A stretch of 64,000 bases of DNA from Mycobacterium sp. MBM (lineage in GTDB: Bacteria > Actinomycetota > Actinomycetes > Mycobacteriales > Mycobacteriaceae): NCBI GenBank assembly GCA_021648845.1, contig JAKJHY010000026.1, positions 1 through 64,000 of the forward strand. Direction: 5' to 3'. Below, one piece after another: positions 16,187 to 24,564 of this stretch. Position 1 is the stretch's first letter. Each line of letters starts with the position of its first letter. The notes beneath the pieces are model-generated. The model was not told where the DNA came from and made no database searches. It saw only the letters and a list, made by a program, of their open reading frames with translations. A program made the translations under genes and the position numbers.

Positions 16187-17907
16187 CAGAACAAGAAGTA
16201 GCGTTGCGCCATCGGCAGTTCGGCCGCGGGCTGCTCCTGCCAGACCTCGCCGTCGATGCGCACGGTGAAGGTGTCGGCGTCCACCTCGATACGGGGCAGC
16301 GCGTCGTTCAGCGGCATCTGTGCCTTGCCCACCCGGCGAACATTGCTCACCGCCAGCAGCTTGCGCGTGATGTCGAGCCGGTCGGCCAGACCGTCCTCGA
16401 CCGCCTGCGGAGCCACGAAGTGGACCGACGTGGCCGCCGCAGCGGCCGGCGCGGCACCGAACATCGGCCGGGGCAGCACCGGCTGCGGGGTCGGGATGGA
16501 GGCGTTGGCATCGCCCATGGCGGCCCAGGCGATCATGCCGCCCTTGATGACGGCGTGCGGCCGGACACCGAAGAAGGCCGGTTCCCACAGCACCAGGTCG
16601 GCGAGCTTGCCGACCTCCACCGATCCGATCTCGCTGTCCATGCCGTGGGCCACCGCCGGGCAGATGGTGTACTTCGCGACGTACCGACGGGCCCGGGTGT
16701 TGTCGGCCCGAACGTCGCCGTCCATAAATCCCCTGCGGCGCTTCATGACGTGCGCGGTCTGCCAGGTACGCAGCACCACCTCGCCGATACGTCCCATCGC
16801 CTGGGCGTCACTGCCGATCATCGAGATCGCGCCGATATCGTGCAGCAGATCCTCCGCGGCGATGGTCGAGGGACGGATCCTGCTTTCGGCGAAGGCAAGG
16901 TCTTCGGGGATCTTGGGGTTGAGGTGGTGGCACACCATCAACATGTCCAGATGCTCGTCGAGTGTGTTCACGGTGTGCGGACGGGTCGGATTCGTCGAAC
17001 TCGGCAGCACGTTGGGTTCGCCGGCGACGGTGATGATGTCGGGCGCATGCCCACCGCCGGCGCCCTCGGTGTGATATGCGTGGATGGAGCGGCCCTTGAC
17101 CGCGGCCAGGGTGTCCTCGACGAAACCCATCTCGTTGAGCGTGTCGGTGTGGATATTGGCCTGTACGCCCGCGGCTTCGGCCACGGTCAGGCAGGCGTCG
17201 ATCGCGGCGGGCGTCGTGCCCCAGTCCTCGTGCAGCTTGAATCCGGCTGCACCACCGCGCAATTGCTCCCACATTGCCTCGTGGCTGACGGTGTTGCCCT
17301 TACCCAGCAACGCGATGTTGAGCGGCCATCCGTCGAGCGCTTCCAGCATCCGCCCCAGGTGCCAGGAACCGGGTGTCACGGTCGTGGCCTTGCTGCCCTC
17401 GGCGGGTCCGGTTCCGCCGGCGATGATGGTGGTGATCCCGCCGCCGAGGGCCTCCTCCATGATCTGCGGACAGATCAGGTGGACGTGGCAGTCGATGGCA
17501 CCCGCGGTGACGATGCGGCCGTTACCGGAGATGATCTCGGTGGACGGGCCGACCACCAGGTCCGGGTGCACGCCGGACATGATGTCGGGGTTGCCGGCCT
17601 TGCCGATCGCCACGATGCGCCCATCGCGGATCCCGATATCGGCCTTGATGATTCCCCAGTAGTCGAGGATGACCGCGCCGGTGATGACGGTGTCGGGTGC
17701 GCCGTCTGCCCGGGTGGCCCGGCTCTGCCCCATCGATTCGCGGAGCACCTTGCCGCCGCCGAACACGGCCTCGTCGCCGGCCAGCCCCGGCCCGCCGCTG
17801 CGGTCCTCGGTGATCTCGATGAACAGATCGGTGTCGGCCAGCCTGATCCGGTCGCCGGCGGTGGGCCCGTACAGCGCGGCGTAGCGGTCGCGGGAGAGGT
17901 AGGTCAC
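16186..17907 (-). CDS. ureC: Urease subunit alpha UreC
   Basis: A 573-residue catalytic subunit that hydrolyses urea to ammonia and carbamate at a dinuclear nickel site. Nickel-binding His residues lie in the IDCHVHLICPQ motif. The carbamylated Lys sits in GFKLHEDWG near residue 220, further ligands in HTDTLNEMGF and HAYHTEGAGGGHAPD, and the mobile flap in VCHHLNPKIPEDLAFAESRIR. Full length, no damage. It begins at GTG, which overlaps the ureB stop (GTGA), and its TGA overlaps ureF. In mycobacteria urease supplies nitrogen and helps neutralise acid. Confidence 0.96.
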   Translation of the reverse strand: MTYLSRDRYAALYGPTAGDRIRLADTDLFIEITEDRSGGPGLAGDEAVFGGGKVLRESMGQSRATRADGAPDTVITGAVILDYWGIIKADIGIRDGRIVAIGKAGNPDIMSGVHPDLVVGPSTEIISGNGRIVTAGAIDCHVHLICPQIMEEALGGGITTIIAGGTGPAEGSKATTVTPGSWHLGRMLEALDGWPLNIALLGKGNTVSHEAMWEQLRGGAAGFKLHEDWGTTPAAIDACLTVAEAAGVQANIHTDTLNEMGFVEDTLAAVKGRSIHAYHTEGAGGGHAPDIITVAGEPNVLPSSTNPTRPHTVNTLDEHLDMLMVCHHLNPKIPEDLAFAESRIRPSTIAAEDLLHDIGAISMIGSDAQAMGRIGEVVLRTWQTAHVMKRRRGFMDGDVRADNTRARRYVAKYTICPAVAHGMDSEIGSVEVGKLADLVLWEPAFFGVRPHAVIKGGMIAWAAMGDANASIPTPQPVLPRPMFGAAPAAAAATSVHFVAPQAVEDGLADRLDITRKLLAVSNVRRVGKAQMPLNDALPRIEVDADTFTVRIDGEVWQEQPAAELPMAQRYFLF

Positions 17908-18221
17908 TGCGGCGCGTCCAATCTGCCGGGCGGATTCAGGGAGAGCCCGTGCACCTCCCGCGTGCCGCTCAGCGCAACCAGTGAAACGTGCTGGGGGATG
18001 CCGGGTTCGAAGCGCACCGCGGTACCCGCGGGGATGTCCAGGCGGTGGCCGTGGGCGGCGGCACGGTCGAATTCCAGCGCCGAATTCGCTTGCGGAAGGT
18101 GCACATGACTGCCTACTTGCACCGGCCGGTCACCGGTGTTGACCACCTCGAGTGAGATGCGCGGCGCGTCCTGGCTGAGCCCGATATCGCCGTCACCGAA
18201 GACGATCTCACCTGGGTACAT
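17904..18221 (-). CDS. ureB: Urease subunit beta UreB
   Basis: A 105-residue structural subunit of urease, a compact beta-barrel. It shows the standard GEIVFGDGDI start, SLEVVNTGDRPVQVGSHVHL near residues 23-42 and RLDIPAGTAVRFEPG near 60-74. Length is normal. It lies 12 bases after ureA and overlaps the GTG of ureC by 4 bases, so stoichiometric translation with the alpha subunit is likely. Confidence 0.94.
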   Translation of the reverse strand: MYPGEIVFGDGDIGLSQDAPRISLEVVNTGDRPVQVGSHVHLPQANSALEFDRAAAHGHRLDIPAGTAVRFEPGIPQHVSLVALSGTREVHGLSLNPPGRLDAPQ

Positions 18222-18233
18222 GCCACACCCCTG

Positions 18234-18536
18234 TCACGGAATCGGATGGTGGACGGTGACGAGTTTGGTCCCGTCGGGGAAGGTCGCCTCGACCTGGACG
18301 TCGTGGAGCATCTCGGGCACCCCGTCCATGACCTGCTCGCGGGTCAGCACATCGCGGCCGCTGACCATCAGTTCGGACACTGTGCGTCCGTCGCGCGCGC
18401 CCTCCAGGATGTGGTCGGTGATGAGCGCGACCGCCTCGGGATGGTTCAGTCGCAGGCCGCGGTCCTGCCGGCGGCGGGCCAGGTCGGCGGCATAGGAGAT
18501 GAGTAACCGCTCTTGTTCATGCGGCGTTAAACGCAT
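18234..18536 (-). CDS. ureA: Urease subunit gamma UreA
   Basis: A 100-residue structural subunit, the first gene of ureABCFGD. The sequence is the highly conserved MRLTPHEQERLLISYAADLA start, then LNHPEAVALITDHILEGARDG and VMDGVPEMLHDVQVEATFPDGTKLV. The ATG at 18536 gives the normal family length; the GTG at 18554 would add six unconserved residues. There is no clear ribosome site. Transcription may come from a promoter in the 46-base gap after the thioesterase gene, or by readthrough from that gene. Confidence 0.94.
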   Translation of the reverse strand: MRLTPHEQERLLISYAADLARRRQDRGLRLNHPEAVALITDHILEGARDGRTVSELMVSGRDVLTREQVMDGVPEMLHDVQVEATFPDGTKLVTVHHPIP

Positions 18537-18582
18537 AGTGCGCGATACTGCCACGCCGCGGACGAATCAGCAGCGCTCGCCG

Positions 18583-18987
18583 TCATTGCGGGACGTTCTG
18601 CAGCCGGACCTGACCGCGCGCCACGGTGCGGTCATCCTCGTCGGTGATGGTGATCAGCCACAGCTGCTGGCGGCGGCCGCGGTGGATCGGTGTCGACACC
18701 GCGGTCACCGTGCCGGATGTGATCGCGCGGAGGAAATCGGTGTTGTTGTTCACCCCGACGACGGTCCCGCCACCGCCGTGCTCGGTGAGCCAGACGTGCC
18801 CGCTGACGCTGGCGAGGCTTTCCACGATGGCGCAGTAGACACCGCCGTGGACGATCCCCCACGGCTGCTTCACCTTGTCGGTGATCTCCAGTCGGGCGCG
18901 GCCACCGTCGGGGGTGACGTCCAGGTACTGCAGTCCCAGTTCGCTGTCGAAGCCGGCGCCGAGGCCGGGCGGTAGAGATGCGCTCAC
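18583..18987 (-). CDS. PaaI/hotdog thioesterase family protein (Rv1847-like)
   Basis: A 134-residue hotdog-fold protein of the acyl-CoA thioesterase group. The GIVHGGVYCAIVESLAS helix near residues 43-59 carries the HGG motif, and the beta-sheet includes FLRAITSGTVTAVSTPIHRGRRQQLW. The substrate is unknown. The GTG at 18987 is chosen because the upstream part of the 150-residue ORF would be encoded by a terminator hairpin; GACACT lies 6 bases before it as a possible -10. It lies just upstream of the urease genes in the same direction, the same arrangement as in M. tuberculosis. Confidence 0.8.
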   Translation of the reverse strand: MSASLPPGLGAGFDSELGLQYLDVTPDGGRARLEITDKVKQPWGIVHGGVYCAIVESLASVSGHVWLTEHGGGGTVVGVNNNTDFLRAITSGTVTAVSTPIHRGRRQQLWLITITDEDDRTVARGQVRLQNVPQ

Positions 18988-19022
18988 GAGATCAGTGTCT
19001 ACACCGTCGCGGGAGCGAATGC

Positions 19023-19057
19023 GGAAGGGCCCCACGCGTACTGCGTGGGGCCCTTCC
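19023..19057 (-). terminator. Intrinsic-type terminator after the iron-box gene
   Basis: Perfect 15-base arms GGAAGGGCCCCACGC (19023-19037) and GCGTGGGGCCCTTCC (19043-19057) flank a 5-base loop. It lies 85 bases beyond the stop of the minus-strand gene ending at 19142 and upstream of the thioesterase gene. There is no long T tail on either side, as is common in mycobacteria. Confidence 0.65.
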
Positions 19058-19126
19058 TTCGAGTGGACCGGGGGTCTCTGCAGCCCTCAGGACTCCGGCT
19101 CGGTCCGTTAGCCTCGCATCTAGATG

Positions 19127-19145
19127 ATAGGCAAGGCTTGCCTAA
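19127..19145. promoter_or_regulatory. IdeR-like iron box, downstream copy
   Basis: ATAGGCAAGGCTTGCCTAA matches 14 of 19 positions of the DtxR/IdeR iron-box consensus. Its core is a perfect palindrome of two 8-base arms around a central G. It overlaps the stop codon of the minus-strand gene and lies 140 bases upstream of the thioesterase start, with the terminator hairpin in between. Its target is unclear. Confidence 0.45.
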
Positions 19146-19921
19146 TTTAGCAAGACCTTCGTGGCGGCGGTTCTGCTCGGCCCGCGAACCGGCAGCCCGA
19201 AACCGACCAGCGCATCGAGGATCGCCTGGCCGCGGCACATGCTCGTCAGCTCACTGGAGCCGGCCAGCAGGGGCACCTGTGTCGACGCGCCCACGACGGC
19301 CGCCCCCACGATGTTCCACATCGACGCGATGGAGATCGCGCCGTCGCTGATCTGGTAGAGCTTGGCGAACAGTGGCGCCAGCGCCCGATGACTGCGATGG
19401 GCCACCCACGTCGTCAGCGCCGCCTCGCTCGGCAGCGCCACGATGCCGTCGCGGGTGGTGCGCACCGCGCCCACCGTGCAGCGTTGCACCAGGTGCGGAT
19501 CATCGGGCAGGGCACGCAGCGTCGGGTCGACCACGCCCACCCAATCGATGGCCCCCTCGGAATCGACATGCACCCAGAGGTTCTCCAGGCCGGTATCCCA
19601 AGCCCGCCCTTCCAGCGCGACCAGCGGCACCACTCGCCCGATCACCACATGCGACAGCGTCGCGGCGAGCTGCTGGGCCACCGCGGCGCGGCTATCCGTT
19701 TCGGCAACGGCGGCGTCGAACATGGTGCGCAGGCGATCGGTGGTCATCACCTCGATCAACGGCCACCAGCGCCGCCTGGACAGATCACCCATCACCGCCA
19801 CGCCGTAAACCCGCGGACATTCGGGATAGAGCTCCCGCAGACGCCGGCTGGATTCGTGCAGCGGCAGTGCCCGCCTAATCGACATGCGTGCGATCAGCGG
19901 ATCGTCGACCACGACCGTCAT
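19142..19921 (-). CDS. Iron-box-preceded protein of uncertain family (weakly FhuF-like, no Fe-S Cys)
   Basis: A 259-residue protein that I do not firmly recognise. The start is the ATG at 19921, with AAGGAGG 5 bases upstream. The pattern (charged N-terminus, VVIGRVVPLVALEG, a HVDSEGAIDWVGVVDPT strand and ISDGAISIASMWNIVGAAV) recalls the ferric-reductase/siderophore-associated FhuF group. The CCx10CxxC cluster that should follow the last helix is absent: the protein ends in TAATKVLLN with only isolated Cys residues, and no frame after the stop encodes it. An IdeR-like iron box 19 bases upstream suggests iron repression. A role in siderophore-iron release or iron sensing is inference. It has no M. 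tuberculosis counterpart at this place that I recall. Confidence 0.5.
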   Translation of the reverse strand: MTVVVDDPLIARMSIRRALPLHESSRRLRELYPECPRVYGVAVMGDLSRRRWWPLIEVMTTDRLRTMFDAAVAETDSRAAVAQQLAATLSHVVIGRVVPLVALEGRAWDTGLENLWVHVDSEGAIDWVGVVDPTLRALPDDPHLVQRCTVGAVRTTRDGIVALPSEAALTTWVAHRSHRALAPLFAKLYQISDGAISIASMWNIVGAAVVGASTQVPLLAGSSELTSMCRGQAILDALVGFGLPVRGPSRTAATKVLLN

Positions 19922-19939
19922 CAGCACCTCCTTCTTCGG

Positions 19940-19958
19940 TTAGGTTAGCCTTACTATA
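19940..19958 (-). promoter_or_regulatory. IdeR-like iron box, promoter copy
   Basis: TTAGGTTAGCCTTACTATA matches the first 9 bases of the IdeR iron-box consensus exactly and 14 of 19 overall. It lies just upstream of the ribosome site of the minus-strand gene starting at 19921, a position suited to repression by iron-loaded IdeR. Confidence 0.6.
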
Positions 19959-20075
19959 GTCATCAACGCCAACCGGACCAGTACCTGTGACTGGACTCAC
20001 AGATACCTCGAAAAGGGGTCGTGACCGGCGCGGACGAGTGTGGCTCCAAGCCAACGGCACGGACCGTCGATGGGA

Positions 20076-20102
20076 TACGACGCACGGTAGTAAGGCGTAG
20101 TA
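20076..20102 (+). promoter_or_regulatory. Probable BlaI operator upstream of blaI
   Basis: Half-sites TACGAC (20076-20081) and GTAGTA (20087-20092) form an inverted repeat with one mismatch and a 5-base spacer. A second GTAGTA at 20097-20102 lies exactly 10 bases, one helical turn, from the first. TAC/GTA dyads are the hallmark of BlaI/MecI operators. The site is 35-60 bases before the blaI ATG, consistent with autoregulation. Confidence 0.6.
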
Positions 20103-20136
20103 CCCTGAATTCATTGCTCAGGAGAGTGAACAGAAC

Positions 20137-20553
20137 ATGGCCAAGTTGACGCGGCTCGGGGAACTCGAGCGCGAAGTGATGGACCACCTCTGGACCTCGC
20201 GCGAACCGCAAACGGTGCGCCAGGTCCACGAGGCTCTCGCTGCGCGCCGCGACCTCGCCTACACCACGATCATGACGGTCTTGCAGCGACTGGCGAAGAA
20301 GAACCTCGTCGTCCAGCATCGCGATGACCGGGCCCACCGCTACGCACCCACCCATGGCCGCGACGAGCTCGTCGCCGGATTGATGGTCGACGCGCTCGAC
20401 CAGGTATCCGACTCCGGCAGCCGGGAGGCCGCGCTGGTGCACTTCGTCGAACGCGTGGGCGCCGACGAAGCCGATGCGCTGCGCCGCGCACTGGCCGAAC
20501 TCGAGGCCAAACACCGGGTTGGGCCGCCGGCTGGTAATTCCGGTACCGGCTGA
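20137..20553 (+). CDS. blaI: BlaI/MecI family transcriptional repressor
   Basis: A 138-residue winged-helix repressor, orthologous by content and context to M. tuberculosis BlaI (Rv1846c). The N-terminal domain has LGELEREVMDHLW, VRQVHEALAARRDLAYTTIMTVLQRLAKKNLV (recognition helix near residues 45-58) and the RAHRYAPTHG wing. The C-terminal half is the dimerisation helix region. The family represses beta-lactamase and its own operon and is inactivated by a BlaR1-type protease, encoded next door. GGAGAG precedes the ATG. In M. tuberculosis BlaI also binds promoters of blaC and ATP synthase genes; that regulon cannot be judged here. Confidence 0.92.
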   Translation: MAKLTRLGELEREVMDHLWTSREPQTVRQVHEALAARRDLAYTTIMTVLQRLAKKNLVVQHRDDRAHRYAPTHGRDELVAGLMVDALDQVSDSGSREAALVHFVERVGADEADALRRALAELEAKHRVGPPAGNSGTG

Positions 20554-20567
20554 GGGACACTGTCGAC

Positions 20568-21515
20568 GTGTCCGCGCTGGCCTTCTCCATCGTCGCGCTG
20601 GCGCTCGTCGGTCCGGTTCCCGCGCTTCTCGCCCGCGCCTCCTGGCCCCTACGCGCGCCGCGCGCGGCGATCGTGCTGTGGCAGGCCATCGCCCTGGCCG
20701 CGGTGCTGTCGGCATTCTCGGCCGGCCTCGCCATCGCCAGCCGGCTGTTCGTGCCCGGCCCCGACGGCCGCCCCACCGCCACCCTGACCAGCGAGATCGC
20801 CGTCCTCGGCTGGCCGCTGTGGGCGCTGTACGTGGTGGTCTTCACGCTCACCCTGATGATCGGCGCACGGCTTGTCGTCGCGGTCGTGCTGGTGGCCATC
20901 GCCACCCGGCGCCGTCGCGCCCACCACCGCATGGTCCTCGACCTGGTCGGCAAGGCGCGCGACCAAGTGCCCACCCCCGCCCGACGGCCCAGCGGACTGC
21001 GCATCCTGGGCGTCGCCCAGCCGATGGCCTACTGCCTGCCCGGCGTGCGCAGCCGCGTCGTCGTGAGCGAAGGCGCCCTGACCACGCTGTCGGAACCCGA
21101 GATCTCCGCCATCCTCAGCCACGAACGCGCCCATCTTCGCGCCCGTCACGATTTGGTGCTGGAGATGTTCACCGCCGTGCACGCGGCGTTTCCGCGCTTC
21201 GTCCGCAGCGGTAACGCGCTCGACGCGGTGCGGCTGCTCATCGAACTGCTCGCCGACGACGCCGCCGTCCGGGTTGCCGGCCCCACTCCCCTGGCCCGCG
21301 CGCTGGTGGCCTGCGCCGGCGGGCACACCCCGTCGGGTGCGCTGGCCGCCGGCGGCCCCACCACGGTGGTGCGCGTGCAGCGGCTCTGCGGAGAGGGCAA
21401 TAGTCTTGCCTTGGCAGTGGCGGCCTACACCGCCGCCGCCGCGATCCTGATCATCCCCACGGTGGCGCTGGCACTTCCCTGGCTCACCGAGCTGCACCGC
21501 CTGTTCAGTCACTAG
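20568..21515 (+). CDS. M56 family (BlaR1-like) membrane metallopeptidase
   Basis: A 315-residue membrane protein corresponding to M. tuberculosis Rv1845c. It has three N-terminal hydrophobic helices, a cytoplasmic zinc protease domain with the HExxH motif in LSHERAHLRARHD at residue 185, and a C-terminal helix. It lacks the extracellular penicillin-sensor domain of staphylococcal BlaR1. It is therefore expected to cleave BlaI in response to an unknown signal. It starts at GTG 15 bases after blaI and is co-transcribed with it. Confidence 0.88.
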   Translation: MSALAFSIVALALVGPVPALLARASWPLRAPRAAIVLWQAIALAAVLSAFSAGLAIASRLFVPGPDGRPTATLTSEIAVLGWPLWALYVVVFTLTLMIGARLVVAVVLVAIATRRRRAHHRMVLDLVGKARDQVPTPARRPSGLRILGVAQPMAYCLPGVRSRVVVSEGALTTLSEPEISAILSHERAHLRARHDLVLEMFTAVHAAFPRFVRSGNALDAVRLLIELLADDAAVRVAGPTPLARALVACAGGHTPSGALAAGGPTTVVRVQRLCGEGNSLALAVAAYTAAAAILIIPTVALALPWLTELHRLFSH

Positions 21516-21569
21516 CGCACGGGCGGCGATCCGACCATCGACGACGTAGACGACACGAAAGGCTGCCGC

Positions 21570-23024
21570 ATGACCAATTCCGGCAACACCGGCAAGGCAC
21601 AGATCGGGGTCACCGGCCTCGCGGTCATGGGATCCAATATCGCCCGCAACTTCGCCCGCCACGGTTACACCGTTGCGCTGCACAACCGATCGATCGCCAA
21701 GACCGATGCACTGCTGGCCGAGCACGGCTCCGACGGAAACTTCGTCCGCAGCGAGACGATCGCGGAATTCCTCGACGCGCTGGAGAAACCGCGCCGGGTG
21801 TTGATCATGGTCAAGGCCGGCGACCCGACCGACGCCGTCATCAACGAGCTCGCCGACGCCATGGAGCCGGGCGACATCATCATCGACGGCGGTAACGCGC
21901 TCTACACCGATACGATCCGTCGCGAGAAGGCGATCCGCGAGCGCGGGCTGCACTTCGTCGGGGCCGGTATCTCCGGCGGCGAGGAGGGCGCGCTCAACGG
22001 CCCGTCGATCATGCCGGGTGGCCCGGCCGAGTCCTATGTGTCCCTGGGCCCGCTGCTGGAGGAGATCTCCGCGCACGTCGACGGTGTGCCCTGCTGCACC
22101 CATATCGGCCCCGACGGCGCGGGCCACTTCGTCAAGATGGTGCACAACGGCATCGAATACTCCGATATGCAGCTCATCGGCGAGGCCTACCAGTTGCTGC
22201 GCGACGGGCTGGGACTCGCGGCCGCCGATATCGCCGACGTCTTCGCCGAGTGGAACAAAGGCGATCTGGACAGCTACCTGATCGAGATCACCGCAGAGGT
22301 GCTCAAGCAGGTCGACGCCAAGACCGGCAAACCCTTGGTCGACCTGATCCTGGATGAGGCCGAGCAGAAGGGCACCGGCCGCTGGACGGTCAAGTCCGCC
22401 CTGGATCTCGGCGTACCCGTCACCGGCATCGCCGAGGCGGTGTTCGCCCGCGCGCTGTCCGGTTCGGTCGACCAGCGCACCGCAACCACCGGCCTGGCCT
22501 CCGGGGCGCTCGGCGAAAAGCCCAGCGATACCGCGCAATTCACCGAAGATATCCGCCAGGCGCTGTACGCCTCGAAGATCATCGCCTACGCGCAGGGCTT
22601 CAACCAGATCCAGGCCGGCAGCGCCGAATACGACTGGAACATCACCCCGGGCGATATGGCGCGGATCTGGCGCGGCGGCTGCATCATCCGGGCCAAGTTT
22701 CTCAACCGGATCACCGATGCCTTCGACAACGATCCGAACCTTCCGACGCTGATCGTCGACCCGTACTTCCGCGACGCCATCGAAGCCGCCATCGACAGCT
22801 GGCGCCGCGTCGTGGTGAAGGCGACCGAGCTCGGCATCCCGATCCCCGGCTTCAGCTCCGCGCTGTCCTACTACGACGGACTGCGCACCGAACGACTGCC
22901 CGCCGCGTTGACCCAGGGGCTACGCGATTTCTTCGGCGCACACACCTATGGCCGGATCGACACCGACCGCGACAAACGCTTCCACACCCTGTGGAGCGGT
23001 GACCGCAGCGAGGTGCAGGCCTGA
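21570..23024 (+). CDS. gnd1: 6-phosphogluconate dehydrogenase, decarboxylating
   Basis: A 484-residue enzyme of the oxidative pentose phosphate pathway that converts 6-phosphogluconate to ribulose 5-phosphate, CO2 and NAD(P)H. The Rossmann motif GVTGLAVMGSNIARNFARHG lies near residues 13-32. IIDGGNALYTDT near 105-116, GISGGEEGA near 133-141, the catalytic Lys in HFVKMVHNGIEY near 188-199 and GTGRWT near 267 are all present. Length matches the long, NADP-type Gnd1 (Rv1844c). AAAGG stands before the ATG. It follows the blaI-M56 pair in the same direction, but a separate promoter in the 54-base gap is possible. Confidence 0.94.
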   Translation: MTNSGNTGKAQIGVTGLAVMGSNIARNFARHGYTVALHNRSIAKTDALLAEHGSDGNFVRSETIAEFLDALEKPRRVLIMVKAGDPTDAVINELADAMEPGDIIIDGGNALYTDTIRREKAIRERGLHFVGAGISGGEEGALNGPSIMPGGPAESYVSLGPLLEEISAHVDGVPCCTHIGPDGAGHFVKMVHNGIEYSDMQLIGEAYQLLRDGLGLAAADIADVFAEWNKGDLDSYLIEITAEVLKQVDAKTGKPLVDLILDEAEQKGTGRWTVKSALDLGVPVTGIAEAVFARALSGSVDQRTATTGLASGALGEKPSDTAQFTEDIRQALYASKIIAYAQGFNQIQAGSAEYDWNITPGDMARIWRGGCIIRAKFLNRITDAFDNDPNLPTLIVDPYFRDAIEAAIDSWRRVVVKATELGIPIPGFSSALSYYDGLRTERLPAALTQGLRDFFGAHTYGRIDTDRDKRFHTLWSGDRSEVQA

Positions 23025-23112
23025 TCCGCTCACCCAGAGCAGCCGTGAGCGGACCGGATCTGCGCCGCAACGGCGGCCATCTGCGTCCGCTCGCGGGGTG
23101 ACCTGCGCCCAC

Positions 23113-23118
23113 TAGACT
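23113..23118 (+). promoter_or_regulatory. Leaderless -10 element of guaB1
   Basis: TAGACT followed by 7 bases and the GTG start at 23126. There is no ribosome site, so the mRNA is probably leaderless. Confidence 0.45.
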
Positions 23119-23125
23119 CACCGAT

Positions 23126-24562
23126 GTGCAGTTCCTCAACGGCCATACCCCGCCCTACGACCTGACCTACAACGACGTCTTCGTCGTGCCCGGACGCTCC
23201 GAGGTGGCGTCCCGTTTCGACGTGGACCTCTCGACGGTCGACGGGTCGGGCACCACGATCCCGGTGGTGGTGGCGAACATGACCGCGGTCGCCGGACGGC
23301 GGATGGCCGAGACCGTGGCCCGCCGGGGCGGACTCGTGGTACTGCCCCAGGACCTGCCGCTGTCGGTGGTGGCGCACACCGTCGACTTCGTCAAGAGCCG
23401 CGATCTGGTCGTCGACACCCCGGTCATCCTGGGCCCCGACGACTCGGTGTCGGATGCGACCGCACTGATCCACAAGCGCGCGCACGGCGCGGCGGTGGTC
23501 GTGTTCGAGGGCCGCCCGATCGGCGTCGTCACCGAGGCCTCCTGCATCGGGGTGGACCGCTTCGCTCGCGTCCGCGACATCGCCCTCGCCGATTTCGTCA
23601 CCGCACCCGTCGGCACCGACCCCCGCAAGGTATTCGACCTGCTCGAACACGCCCCGATCGATGTCGCCGTGCTCACCGACGGAAAGGGCGAACTCGCCGG
23701 CGTGTTGACCCGCACCGGCGCCATCCGTGCCGGCATCTACACCCCCGCCGTCGACACGTTGGGACGACTGCGGATCGCGGCCGCGGTCGGCATCAACGGC
23801 GACGTCGGCGCCAAGGCCCGCGGCCTGGCCGAGGCCGGCGCGGATCTGCTCGTCATCGACACCGCCCACGGCCATCAGGCCAAGATGCTCGACGCCATCG
23901 CCGCGGTCGCCTCACTCGATCTCGGCCTGCCGATCGCCGCCGGGAACGTGGTGTCGGCCGAAGGCACCCGTGACCTGATCGGCGCGGGCGCCTCCATCGT
24001 GAAGGTGGGCGTCGGCCCCGGCGCGATGTGCACCACCCGCATGATGACCGGCGTCGGACGCCCACAGTTCTCCGCCGTCGTCGAATGCGCCGCTGCAGCA
24101 AGGGATCTCGGTGGACACGTATGGGCCGACGGCGGGGTGCGCCATCCGCGTGATGTGGCACTGGCGCTGGCGGCGGGCGCGTCGAACGTGATGATCGGCT
24201 CATGGTTCGCCGGCACCTACGAATCGCCGGGCGACCTGCTGCGCGACCGGGACGGCCAGCCGTTCAAGGAGAGCTACGGGATGGCATCCAAACGCGCTGT
24301 CGCCGCCCGCACCGCCGCCGACAGCGCCTTCGACCGGGCCCGCAAGGCGCTGTTCGAGGAGGGCATCTCCAGCTCCCGGATGGCCCTGGACGCGGCGCGC
24401 GGCGGTGTCGAGGACCTGCTGGACCACATCACCTCGGGGGTGCGCAGCACCTGCACCTACGTCGGGGCGGCCACGCTGCCCGAACTGCACGAGAAGGTGG
24501 TGCTGGGCGTCCAGTCGGCCGCCGGGTTCGCCGAGGGGCATCCGCTGCCGACCGGTTGGTGA
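23126..24562 (+). CDS. guaB1: GuaB1, IMPDH-family GMP reductase with CBS domains
   Basis: A 478-residue IMPDH/GMPR-fold protein starting at GTG. The catalytic barrel has the active-site Cys in GPGAMCTTRMMTGVGRPQ near residues 293-310 and the phosphate loop WADGGVRHPRDVALALAAGA near 332-351. A CBS pair is inserted at about residues 95-215. Mycobacterial GuaB1 (Rv1843c family) has been described as a GMP reductase, which deaminates GMP to IMP with NADPH, rather than an IMP dehydrogenase; its CBS domains sense purine nucleotides. That function is taken from the family literature. A GC-rich hairpin follows its stop. Confidence 0.9.
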   Translation: MQFLNGHTPPYDLTYNDVFVVPGRSEVASRFDVDLSTVDGSGTTIPVVVANMTAVAGRRMAETVARRGGLVVLPQDLPLSVVAHTVDFVKSRDLVVDTPVILGPDDSVSDATALIHKRAHGAAVVVFEGRPIGVVTEASCIGVDRFARVRDIALADFVTAPVGTDPRKVFDLLEHAPIDVAVLTDGKGELAGVLTRTGAIRAGIYTPAVDTLGRLRIAAAVGINGDVGAKARGLAEAGADLLVIDTAHGHQAKMLDAIAAVASLDLGLPIAAGNVVSAEGTRDLIGAGASIVKVGVGPGAMCTTRMMTGVGRPQFSAVVECAAAARDLGGHVWADGGVRHPRDVALALAAGASNVMIGSWFAGTYESPGDLLRDRDGQPFKESYGMASKRAVAARTAADSAFDRARKALFEEGISSSRMALDAARGGVEDLLDHITSGVRSTCTYVGAATLPELHEKVVLGVQSAAGFAEGHPLPTGW

Positions 24563-24564
24563 TT

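Noticed and set aside
16204..18108. 634-residue plus-strand open frame opposite the urease genes
   Set aside because: It is a GC-rich shadow of ureC and ureB. Its translation is Arg/Gly/His-rich low-complexity sequence with no domain, and the opposite strand carries perfect urease motifs.
18988..19035. Longer start of the thioesterase at 19035
   Set aside because: These codons would lie in the arm of the terminator hairpin and have no family similarity; the GTG at 18987 fits family length.
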